From: Rickettsiales bacterium | GTDB taxonomy: Bacteria > Pseudomonadota > Alphaproteobacteria > Rickettsiales > UBA3002 | Length of the DNA stretch: 7,443 nt | NCBI GenBank assembly: GCA_947441895.1 | Contig: CANEUT010000076.1 | Coordinates: forward strand, 1 to 7,443 | Direction of reading: 5' to 3' | Shown: piece after piece, positions 1 to 5,886 of the stretch | Layout: each line of letters starts with the position of its first letter | Numbering within the stretch: position 1 is the first letter of the stretch | Program-made: the position numbers and the translations under genes | The notes under the pieces: model-generated | The model's input: only the letters and a program-made list of their open reading frames with translations | Told to the model about the DNA's origin: nothing | Database searches by the model: none

Positions 1-950
1 ACATGCACTGTTGGCTGGATTGCCGCGTCGGCTTCGCCTCCTCGCAATGACGAATTACCAATCTTCTTCGCCAGCGAATTAAAATTCTGTGCTGCTAGAA
101 ATGCGCCCAGCACTTCGCGGTCCAGCGGTTTGGTGGCCAAATCAACCAGCGGCACGGGCAGTGGAATATCGCGCTTCAGCTGCACCAGTACGCGTGACAT
201 GCGGGCGGCCTCGGCATGCACCTCCAGCGATTCACGGCGTTTGGGTTGTTTAATTTCATGCGCATGCGCCAGCAGATTTTCCAAATTTCCATAGTGCAAA
301 ATCAGCTCCGCCGCGGTCTTTGGCCCAATGCCCGGAACCCCCGGCACATTATCCACCGAATCACCAATGAGCGATTGCACCTCCACCACCAGTTCCGGCC
401 CCACGCCAAATTTCTCCACCACTTCGGCAGATGTGATTTTGCGTTCTTTCATGGGGTCGAACATGCTGATGGAACCATCATGCACCAGCTGCATCAGGTC
501 TTTGTCGGACGACACAATAATTGTCTCCAACCCTTGGTTATGTGCGGCCTCCGCATAGCTGGCGATGAGGTCGTCAGCCTCGTAATTATCAAGCTCAATC
601 GCGGGAATATTCATGGCGCGCGTGGCATCGCGCACCAGTGGAAACTGGGGAATTAAATCTTCCGGTGTTTCACTGCGGTTGGCTTTGTAATCGGCAAAAA
701 TCTCGCTGCGGAAGGTTTGGCGCGAAGCATCAAAAATCACCACCAGATAGTCATGCTGATAGGTTTCACGCAGCTTCATCATCATGGTGGTGAAGCCATA
801 AACGGCGTTCACCGGCGTGCCATCCGGCCGGTTCAATGGGCGAATGGCGTGATAGGCACGAAAAATATAGCCCGACCCATCAACCAGCACCAAACGGGGC
901 GGGTGGGCGGTTGTGGTATGGCTGATTGCTGAGCTTGTATCCACATGCAT
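1..950 (-). CDS. polA: DNA polymerase I, N-terminal 5'-3' exonuclease domain (partial, 3' end beyond window)
   Basis: This encodes the 5' nuclease part of DNA polymerase I, which removes RNA primers and flaps during Okazaki fragment maturation and excision repair. About 316 codons are visible; the proofreading-like and polymerase domains would lie beyond position 1. The family's acidic metal-binding signatures are all present: LVDGSGYIFRAYHA (about residues 22-35), VIFDA (71-75) followed by FRSEIFADYKANR (80-92), EADD (124-127) and SSDKD (147-151). The helix-hairpin-helix segment GDSVDNVPGVPGIGPKT (196-212) follows. Compared with E. coli PolA, the N-terminus has roughly a dozen extra residues. 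Around residues 300-312 the reading frame runs through a palindromic repeat, at the junction where the nuclease domain should end. Translation stays open to the edge, but whether it continues into the rest of PolA cannot be seen. The family call is very secure; the start is less so. Confidence 0.96.
   Translation of the reverse strand, partial: MHVDTSSAISHTTTAHPPRLVLVDGSGYIFRAYHAIRPLNRPDGTPVNAVYGFTTMMMKLRETYQHDYLVVIFDASRQTFRSEIFADYKANRSETPEDLIPQFPLVRDATRAMNIPAIELDNYEADDLIASYAEAAHNQGLETIIVSSDKDLMQLVHDGSISMFDPMKERKITSAEVVEKFGVGPELVVEVQSLIGDSVDNVPGVPGIGPKTAAELILHYGNLENLLAHAHEIKQPKRRESLEVHAEAARMSRVLVQLKRDIPLPVPLVDLATKPLDREVLGAFLAAQNFNSLAKKIGNSSLRGGEADAAIQPTVH
15..52. repeat. Short palindromic repeat lying in frame within polA
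   Basis: The segment has an outer inverted pair ATTGC (19-23) / GCAAT (44-48) and an inner hairpin GGC-TTC-GCC (30-38). It looks like the dispersed 'CGTCATTGCGAG...GCAATCC' type of repeat seen between genes in many bacterial genomes. On the minus strand it is translated in the polA frame as SSLRGGEADAAIQ, a stretch that does not resemble PolA. It sits at about residues 300-312, between the 5' nuclease domain and the next domain. The palindrome is directly visible; family membership is from memory of such repeats. Confidence 0.7.
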
Positions 951-956
951 CCTTTT
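951..956 (-). promoter_or_regulatory. Shine-Dalgarno-like site of polA that leaves the start ambiguous
   Basis: Read on the minus strand, AAAAGG directly abuts the ATG at 950. This gives no spacer for that ATG but a normal 6-nt spacer for the in-frame GTG two codons later (944-942). The sequence therefore hints that translation may begin at the GTG rather than the annotated ATG. The difference is only two residues. This is inference from spacing alone. Confidence 0.35.
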
Positions 957-965
957 CTCACATTT

Positions 966-1092
966 TTTACCTCTCCCACCGGGAGAGGTCGGCGAGGCCT
1001 TCTGAGCCGGGTGAGGGCATTTATCCACGTCCCCATGCCCTCACCCGAAATCACGAAGCGTGATTTCGACCTCTCCCGGTGGGAGAGGTAAA
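966..1092. repeat. 127-bp nested palindromic intergenic element
   Basis: The ends are a perfect 26-bp inverted repeat (966-991 against 1067-1092). Each arm is itself a hairpin with the 9-bp stem ACCTCTCCC/GGGAGAGGT. Inside are a second inverted pair, CGGGTGAGGGCAT (1008-1020) / ATGCCCTCACCCG (1035-1047), and a perfect 10-bp hairpin, CGAAATCACG-AAG-CGTGATTTCG (1046-1068). No protein signature is present, so this is a non-coding MITE- or REP-like repeat. It resembles 'CCTCTCCC...GGGAGAGG' repeats that recur in proteobacterial intergenic DNA. It fills most of the space between the divergent polA and hydrolase genes and could act as a transcript stabiliser or bidirectional terminator, though no T-tract of classical form follows it. 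Confidence 0.9.
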
Positions 1093-1164
1093 GAAAGCTG
1101 GAATGACGTTTAAAAAACTGGCATCACCATACGCCAAACGGAACCATTAGAAAGAAAACTCGAC

Positions 1165-1812
1165 ATGTCACCCACACTTCTCACCGGCCCCGAAATTCCT
1201 TCCGCCAGCGGCATCACCAAACGGCTGGTCATTTTTCTGCATGGGCTGGGCAGCAACGGCGATGATCTCATCAGCCTTGCCGAGCTGATGGATGTGCCCG
1301 ATGCGCATTTCATTTCACCCAACGCACCGTTTGCGTTCGACATGGCGCCGTTTGGCTATCAGTGGTTTTCACTCACCCAAATGAATTTCGCGTTGATGCT
1401 GGAGGGCGCAAAAATCGCTGCCCCCATCCTCAATCATTTCATCGACTATCAACGTGATCGCTTCAAACTTACAGATGCTGACATCGCCCTAGTTGGCTTC
1501 TCGCAAGGGACCATGATGTCGCTCTACACTGGCCTGCGCCGCGCCAAGCCGCTGGCGGGCATTGTGGGTTATTCGGGCGCATTGCTGGGCGCAGAACTGC
1601 CTTCTGAAATTACCGCAAAACCACCCGTATGCCTCATTCATGGTACGGCGGATATGGTGGTGCCATTTGCCGCCATGGGCACGGCGGAAGCCGCGTTGCG
1701 CGCGCAAAATATATCGGTGGAAAGCCATGCCCGCCCGGGTCTTGGCCATGGCATTGATGAGCAAGGCATCGATTTTGCCAATGCGTTTTTGCGGAAGAGT
1801 TTTGGGGTTTAG
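1165..1812 (+). CDS. Phospholipase/carboxylesterase-family alpha/beta hydrolase
   Basis: This is a 215-residue serine hydrolase of the Abhydrolase_2 (phospholipase/carboxylesterase, acyl-protein-thioesterase-like) family. It should hydrolyse carboxyl esters or thioesters in the cytoplasm, as no signal peptide or membrane segment is seen. The oxyanion-hole motif VIFLHGLGSNGDDL lies at 22-35 and the nucleophile elbow GFSQG at 111-115 (Ser113). The acid is Asp163 in HGTADMVVP and the catalytic histidine is His195 in GLGHGID. The segment ISPNAPFAFD (50-59) is also typical of the family. Length matches the family norm, so it appears complete and intact. The ribosome-binding site is weak (purine-rich AAAGAAAA about 6 nt before the ATG). 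The gene is divergent from polA across a palindromic repeat and converges on pyrD with overlapping stops. The natural substrate cannot be deduced. Confidence 0.92.
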   Translation: MSPTLLTGPEIPSASGITKRLVIFLHGLGSNGDDLISLAELMDVPDAHFISPNAPFAFDMAPFGYQWFSLTQMNFALMLEGAKIAAPILNHFIDYQRDRFKLTDADIALVGFSQGTMMSLYTGLRRAKPLAGIVGYSGALLGAELPSEITAKPPVCLIHGTADMVVPFAAMGTAEAALRAQNISVESHARPGLGHGIDEQGIDFANAFLRKSFGV

Positions 1813-2954
1813 GCGTCTTTGCCCACGGCTTCAGAAACCGAGGCAAATCCATCGCGCGCCAGCAATGCCACTAATCCACGATTGATGTTTTCCACCAACC
1901 CAAAGCCCTGATAAATAAGCGCCGTGTAAAGTTGCACCAGCGTTGCGCCCGCGCGGATTTTTGCATAGGCATCTTCCGCACTGGCAATGCCACCCACACC
2001 GATGAGGGGAATTTTCCCCTCGGTCAGCTGATACATGCGGCGCAGTGTGGCGGTCGATTTTTCAAGCAGCGGCTTGCCGCTTAAGCCCCCCTGCTCACCC
2101 GCCCAGGCACTTGCTTCCACGCCATCACGGCTGATGGTGGTGTTGCTGACAATCAGCGCATCGATATGTTCTTCACGGGCGACGGCGGCGATAGTGGCAA
2201 GCGCATCCTCATCATTATCCGGCGCGATTTTTACCCAGATGGGTTTACGTTCGCCGCCCAATTCATCACGCAGCGCATGCAGCGCCTTCACCAATCCACG
2301 CAATTCATCGCCCGATTGCAACGCACGCAAACCAGGCGTGTTGGGCGAGGAAATATTCACCGTCATATAATTCACCAGCGGATAAAGCGCACGCATGGCA
2401 ACGGTATAATCAGCCACCGCATCGACTGTTTCTTTATTTTTGCCAATGTTACCACCGACGATATTCGATAGCGAGCTTCGCTCGCGTGGGGGAAAGATTC
2501 CCCCAGCTGCCGCTTCCCCCTCGTTCGCTGCGCTCCGGCTCGCGCCATAAAGCGCTACGCGAGAGTTTATCGGCCGTTTGGAGAGACGTGCCACAGCCGC
2601 CTCCACCCCTTCATTATTAAACCCGAGGCGATTAATCAGCGCTTGCTGCTCCACCAAGCGGAACACGCGTGGCTGTGGGTTGCCCAGTTGCGCTCGCGGG
2701 GTCACGGTGCCAATTTCCACAAAGCCAAAACCCGCTTTCAGGCTGGCTTCAAAACATTCGGCGTTCTTATCAAACCCCGCCGCAAGCCCCACGGGGTTAG
2801 GAAAATTCAACCCATTCACCGTGGTAGAAAGCGATGCATGAGAAAAGTTTGATTGCGGCGCCAGCCCCAATTGCAACGCACGAATGGCCGCGCGATGCGC
2901 TTTTTCAGGCGGCAATAAAAATAAGGCAGGGCGAAGTGCGGAATAACAGCTCAT
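1809..2954 (-). CDS. pyrD: Dihydroorotate dehydrogenase (quinone), class 2, with an in-frame insertion
   Basis: This flavoenzyme oxidises dihydroorotate to orotate with quinone as acceptor, the fourth step of de novo pyrimidine synthesis, at the inner membrane. It is class 2: an N-terminal helical extension (about 1-45, with PEKAHRAAIRALQLG) precedes the barrel. FMN and substrate motifs follow: GLAAGFDKN (56-64), INRLGFNN (107-114), NIGKNK (169-174), TVNISSPNTPGLR (198-210, with the catalytic-base Ser), VKIAPD (241-246), SNTT (270-273) and GVGGI (319-323). The protein is 381 residues against 336 in E. coli. Much of the excess is residues 131-164, which match no DHODH sequence and are encoded by a palindromic repeat between the GFNN helix and the NIVGGNIGKNK strand. 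All catalytic motifs remain, so a working enzyme is expected. The ATG lacks a clear ribosome-binding site. The gene lies 128 nt downstream of the M23 peptidase gene on the same strand. Confidence 0.96.
   Translation of the reverse strand: MSCYSALRPALFLLPPEKAHRAAIRALQLGLAPQSNFSHASLSTTVNGLNFPNPVGLAAGFDKNAECFEASLKAGFGFVEIGTVTPRAQLGNPQPRVFRLVEQQALINRLGFNNEGVEAAVARLSKRPINSRVALYGASRSAANEGEAAAGGIFPPRERSSLSNIVGGNIGKNKETVDAVADYTVAMRALYPLVNYMTVNISSPNTPGLRALQSGDELRGLVKALHALRDELGGERKPIWVKIAPDNDEDALATIAAVAREEHIDALIVSNTTISRDGVEASAWAGEQGGLSGKPLLEKSTATLRRMYQLTEGKIPLIGVGGIASAEDAYAKIRAGATLVQLYTALIYQGFGLVENINRGLVALLARDGFASVSEAVGKDA
2466..2572. repeat. Palindromic element of about 107 bp inserted in frame in pyrD
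   Basis: The outer inverted pair is CGATA (2466-2470) / TATCG (2568-2572). Within it are TAGCG/CGCTA (2469-2473 / 2553-2557), the hairpin GCGAGC-TTC-GCTCGC (2471-2485), and the perfect hairpin TGGGGGAA-AGA-TTCCCCCA (2487-2505). The arms GCGAGC and GGGGGAA also have second partners at 2538-2543 and 2514-2520, so alternative folds exist. It encodes about 34 residues of PyrD (roughly 131-164, containing ALYGASRSAANEGEAAAGG) that are absent from the enzyme family. There is no stop in this frame. The layout matches the concept of Rickettsia palindromic elements (about 100-150 bp, coding, tolerated in proteins), but membership of that family is not shown. Confidence 0.85.
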
Positions 2955-2984
2955 GCGGCTTGTTTATGTCAGAAGATAAACCCG

Positions 2985-3082
2985 AGCAAATCAAAAACAA
3001 AGCGAGTTGGACGAGCGAGCCATCAGCCAGCAAAGCTGCGCGAAGCGATCGCCAGCAGGCGACCTCGCGAAGCAAATCAAAA
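2985..3082. repeat. Spacer bounded by 12-bp direct repeats and containing a hairpin
   Basis: AGCAAATCAAAA occurs at 2985-2996 and again at 3071-3082, immediately after the M23 peptidase stop codon. Between the copies is an imperfect hairpin with arms CGCGA (3039-3043) and TCGCG (3065-3069) around TCGCC-AGCA-GGCGA (3049-3062). On the minus strand the hairpin precedes a T-rich stretch (the complement of 2991-3000), but about 40 nt separates them, so it is not a standard intrinsic terminator. It may be a small palindromic element flanked by a duplication, or a transcript-processing site between the peptidase and pyrD. Confidence 0.6.
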
Positions 3083-4066
3083 CTAACGCACCGTAATCAT
3101 CATGCTTTTGGTGGCGGGGCGCATGGCAGGGCGAGTGGTTGTGTTAGCAGCCACCGTAACGGCACTGGCACCGGCTGCACGCAGCACGCTCATCGGGTCA
3201 ACACGCTGCCCATTCTGGCTGAGGCGATAATCCAGATGGGGTCCGGTGGAGCGCCCGGTGGATCCAACCGCACCAATAACCTGACCACGGCGCACTTGCT
3301 GTCCCTCATGCACGGTTTGCATGCTTAAATGTCCATAGTGACTTTCGCTGCCATCGGCATGGGCAATGGCAACAAACTTACCATAGCGGCCATCATTCGC
3401 CGCTTTGGTGATGGTGCCATCGGCGCTGGCCAGCACTGAAGTTCCGGTTGGTGCGGCAATGTCAATGCCGCCGTGAAATTCAGGCTTGCCATGAAACGGA
3501 TCGGCACGCATGCCATAGCCCGATGTGAATTTCTGCTTGGCATCAGCCGGCAACGGCCATGCATGACGTCCCACTGCAAGTGGCGTCGTTGACCCCTTAC
3601 CGCTTAACGCATCACGGAACGATGCAATAGGCGCCGACTTGTTGCCATTAAAAAGGCTCAGCACCGGATCGGCACTTCTATCGCTCGCAACTTCTTCACT
3701 GTCCGGCGGCACCGCACCCGATGGCGTAATGCCACGCACGACCTGCGGCTCAGATGTCACATTCGAAGATGAATTTTTAGCCGGAACCAGAAGCGCATGC
3801 TGCAGCGGAACGGCCCCCCCACGACCACGGTCGAGCAACATAAAGCCTTTATTCATCGCTGTACGATCTGACTTCAAGGCGCTGCTTTTATTAGAAATTA
3901 TCTGAACATGCGATGTACCATTGCGCACCGAATCCAGCGACATAAATCGCTTCTGCGCACCGCTATTATCGGCCAACTGAATCACTTCAGCTGCCGTTGC
4001 GGCGGCTGGAAGTGCCAGCATGGCAAGCAGCGCTATCGAGGGCATCCAATGTTTGATAACGGTCAT
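3083..4066 (-). CDS. Secreted M23-family (LytM/MepM-like) peptidoglycan peptidase
   Basis: This 327-residue exported protein has a C-terminal M23 domain, a family of zinc endopeptidases that cut peptidoglycan cross-links in the periplasm. A signal peptide is clear: MTVIKHWMPS, then a hydrophobic core, with likely cleavage after AAATAA (residue 26). Residues 27-165 are low-complexity and Ser/Ala-rich, with no LysM or coiled coil recognised. The M23 core spans about 180-291: SGYGMRADPFHGKPEFHGGID (His198 and Asp202 as metal ligands, written here to Asp202), SHYGHL (His246), and STGRSTGPHLDYRL (270-282). The last normally reads HLH; here His277 is followed by Asp279 in place of the third zinc ligand. 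Asp can bind zinc and such variants exist in other M23 groups, so either an active or a regulatory (EnvC/NlpD-like) protein is possible. The gene is divergent from the pilus genes and upstream of pyrD. Confidence 0.92.
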   Translation of the reverse strand: MTVIKHWMPSIALLAMLALPAAATAAEVIQLADNSGAQKRFMSLDSVRNGTSHVQIISNKSSALKSDRTAMNKGFMLLDRGRGGAVPLQHALLVPAKNSSSNVTSEPQVVRGITPSGAVPPDSEEVASDRSADPVLSLFNGNKSAPIASFRDALSGKGSTTPLAVGRHAWPLPADAKQKFTSGYGMRADPFHGKPEFHGGIDIAAPTGTSVLASADGTITKAANDGRYGKFVAIAHADGSESHYGHLSMQTVHEGQQVRRGQVIGAVGSTGRSTGPHLDYRLSQNGQRVDPMSVLRAAGASAVTVAANTTTRPAMRPATKSMMITVR

Positions 4067-4103
4067 TCGTCGTCGCTGTGCTTTCTTGTTATTGGGGCGC
4101 TTT

Positions 4104-4147
4104 CAGGGTTTTGCGTAAAAGCCGCAGACCAATAGAAGCAAACCCTG
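4104..4147. repeat. Interrupted inverted repeat near the start of the M23 gene
   Basis: CAGGGTTTTGC (4104-4114) pairs with GCAAACCCTG (4138-4147) except for one bulged base, with a 23-nt loop. It lies 38-81 nt upstream of the peptidase ATG, a place where it could be an operator or a hairpin in the peptidase 5' leader. The pairing is visible; the role is conjecture. Confidence 0.45.
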
Positions 4148-4153
4148 TGCCAT

Positions 4154-4184
4154 GTGACATTGACGCAAGTATGCCGTAAATAAT
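4154..4184 (+). promoter_or_regulatory. Possible sigma70-type promoter for the TPR-pilT-pilU group
   Basis: GTGACA (4154-4159) matches the -35 consensus at 5 of 6 positions, and AATAAT (4179-4184) matches the -10 consensus at 5 of 6. The spacer is 19 nt, longer than ideal. It would give a leader of about 95 nt before the ATG at 4285. A weaker alternative (TTTACT 4216-4221, TATCTT 4240-4245) lies closer to the gene. Confidence 0.3.
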
Positions 4185-4284
4185 GCACGCAATCCACTAA
4201 ATATCGCTATTAGGTTTTACTTTAAATACTAAATGCAGTTATCTTGATTCATAAGTAATAAATTCAGTTAGGGTCAGTCACTCT

Positions 4285-5832
4285 ATGAACATCCCCATGC
4301 GTCCATATTGCCGCCACTTACTTCTTGTAACAACAGCATTTTTTGTTGTTTTTGGTGCCGCCGTTCAAGCGCAGGCTGCATTTGACCCCACCTATGGCGC
4401 CGATTCTGCCGTGGCCTTGCCCGATGTTGAGGTGCTTTATCCACAAAAAACGCGGGCGGCCCCTACGAAAAAGACTTATATTTCCCCGCTTGCGCCCGTT
4501 AGCATGCCCGAAAAGCCTCTTTATCCGGCGCGCGTGGCCAATGTTGGGTCACCCGCCAACAATGCACAGCCCGTCGCGGAAGTGGTGGCACGCTATCAGC
4601 CAGAAGCAGCCGTTATAGCGCCCACCCCTGTGATCACTCCCATCGTTGCTAACGCCGCGCCCGCTGCGCCATCGGTTATGGGCGACACCAAACCATTCAT
4701 TGCACCTGCACCTGTTTTTGCAGCCGCAGCACCGCAAGCCGCCGTTGCTTCCAACACGGCAATCGCTTCAGCAGTGATGACAGAGCCACCCGCCTTGGCA
4801 CCCGCGCCGGTGGTGTCGTCAGCGCCAGCGATTGCTGCATTACCTGAAGTTGCGGCGGCAACCACAGCATTGGCCACACAAAATGGGGCGGCGCCCGCCG
4901 TTAACCTTCCAGAATCAACTGGCGCCATTGCCGCTGCGCCCGCCTTTGTGGCCCCCACGCCACTGATGGGCAGGCCATCGCCTGTTGCAGCTCCTAAAGT
5001 AGTGGCCGCCGCCAGCGCGCCCGAGCCAAAAGCCGACGCACTTTCCACCCAAAGCAAAAGCATTCTGGCGCATATTCCTTCACAGATTGACACGACAAAA
5101 AACAAATCGCAGAAAATTTCTTTAGAGCGGGTAAGTCCTGAAACAAAAGATGCCTTTGCCAAAAACAAAGAGCAAAAAGACGAAACCTATACGGCCGCTG
5201 GCCTAAGCATTAAGGTTCGCCGCCCCGGGCTTGACACAGGCTTTGAGCTGAACCGAGCCTATACCATGCTGATGGGCGGCGAAACGCAAAGCGCCGTCGA
5301 TGTTTATAAGAATATTTTGGGTAGTGAGCCTTCAAACCAAGAGGCATTGTTTGGACTTGCTGCCACCTATCACCGCTTGGGTGAGCTTGATAAGGCGCGG
5401 CCACTATATGGCAGTCTGCTGAAGCTGAACCCAAACCATCGTGAAGCGCTAAATAACTTCTTGGTACTGGTGAGTGACGAGTCACCCCAAGAAGCCTTGG
5501 CCGAACTCGAACGCCTGGAGCAACGCAACCCTGATTTCAGTCCCATTCCAGCCCAACAAGCCATTCTCATGGATAAGCTTGGCTACACCAATGATGCGCG
5601 TGCAAAAATGCTTCGGGCGATTGAGCTTTCGCCTGAGAATCTAACCTATAAATATAACCTTGCCATCATGCTTGATCGTCAAGGTAATTATGCCGATGCC
5701 AGCGCGCTCTATCGCTTGCTGATTGATGCGGCACTGAAGGGTGAGAAAATTCCATCCTCGCTCGATACACTGCAAAAGCGACTGAACTTTATTACCACTG
5801 CTTCTACTACTGTGCCTGCCAACGGTGTTTAA
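4285..5832 (+). CDS. Exported Pro/Ala-rich tetratricopeptide repeat protein, probably pilus-associated
   Basis: This is a 515-residue protein with three parts. Residues 1-32 form a signal peptide ending near VQAQAA; the in-frame ATG at residue 5 gives a shorter, equally plausible start. There is no lipobox, so it is probably a soluble periplasmic protein, or remains anchored by an uncleaved segment. Residues about 45-260 are a low-complexity Ala/Pro/Val linker, followed by a Lys/Ser-rich stretch. Residues about 320-500 are tetratricopeptide repeats, for example AYTMLMGGETQSAVDVYKNI, then ALFGLAATYHRLGELDKA (354-371) with LKLNPN, then LDKLGY-type and YNLAIMLDRQGNYADA (457-472) units. TPRs are protein-docking scaffolds. 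Standing 54 nt before pilT on the same strand, it probably works in type IV pilus assembly or as a partner of the secretin or motor, by analogy with PilF/PilW, MshN or FimV. No direct orthology is recognised. The ribosome-binding site is weak. Confidence 0.85.
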   Translation: MNIPMRPYCRHLLLVTTAFFVVFGAAVQAQAAFDPTYGADSAVALPDVEVLYPQKTRAAPTKKTYISPLAPVSMPEKPLYPARVANVGSPANNAQPVAEVVARYQPEAAVIAPTPVITPIVANAAPAAPSVMGDTKPFIAPAPVFAAAAPQAAVASNTAIASAVMTEPPALAPAPVVSSAPAIAALPEVAAATTALATQNGAAPAVNLPESTGAIAAAPAFVAPTPLMGRPSPVAAPKVVAAASAPEPKADALSTQSKSILAHIPSQIDTTKNKSQKISLERVSPETKDAFAKNKEQKDETYTAAGLSIKVRRPGLDTGFELNRAYTMLMGGETQSAVDVYKNILGSEPSNQEALFGLAATYHRLGELDKARPLYGSLLKLNPNHREALNNFLVLVSDESPQEALAELERLEQRNPDFSPIPAQQAILMDKLGYTNDARAKMLRAIELSPENLTYKYNLAIMLDRQGNYADASALYRLLIDAALKGEKIPSSLDTLQKRLNFITTASTTVPANGV

Positions 5833-5878
5833 TAAAATCTTTACCCCCGTCGCTTATAGTTAGCATTCATTGTATACG

Positions 5879-5883
5879 AGGAG
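5879..5883 (+). promoter_or_regulatory. Strong, closely spaced ribosome-binding site of pilT
   Basis: AGGAG ends only 3 nt before the ATG at 5887. This fixes the pilT start, which also matches the family N-terminus (MEITDLL). It is the best Shine-Dalgarno site in the window, in contrast to the poor sites before the other genes. Confidence 0.7.
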
Positions 5884-5886
5884 ACT

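Larger units (their letters stand above)
4067..4284. promoter_or_regulatory. Divergent intergenic region between the M23 peptidase and pilus genes
   Basis: This 218-bp gap must hold promoters for both the minus-strand peptidase gene and the plus-strand TPR-pilT-pilU group, since the flanking genes diverge. It is distinctly more AT-rich towards the TPR gene (about 4195-4265). It contains an interrupted inverted repeat and one candidate plus-strand promoter, listed separately. No convincing minus-strand -35/-10 pair and no strong ribosome-binding site were found for either gene. Confidence 0.7.

Noticed and set aside
15..52. A CRISPR repeat or tRNA-like structure
   Set aside because: Only one copy is present in the window, with no regular spacers, and the fold lacks tRNA arms. 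It is a dispersed palindromic repeat.
216..656. Plus-strand ORF of 146 codons opposite polA
   Set aside because: The opposite strand has unmistakable PolA nuclease motifs across the same stretch. The plus-strand translation is His/Arg-rich and has no family resemblance.
966..1092. A classical rho-independent terminator for polA or the hydrolase
   Set aside because: It lies upstream of both genes, not downstream, and its nested structure exceeds a simple terminator.
2834..3328. Plus-strand ORF of 164 codons spanning the pyrD start, the spacer and the M23 3' end
   Set aside because: It is antisense to two well-supported genes at both ends, shows no recognisable domain and has no ribosome-binding site. 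The portion from the internal ATG at 2966 is mostly repeat-derived sequence.
4596..5168. Minus-strand ORF of 190 codons opposite the TPR gene
   Set aside because: It is an Ala/Gly-rich shadow of the Ala/Pro-rich linker. Biased codons on the sense strand suppress stops on the antisense strand.
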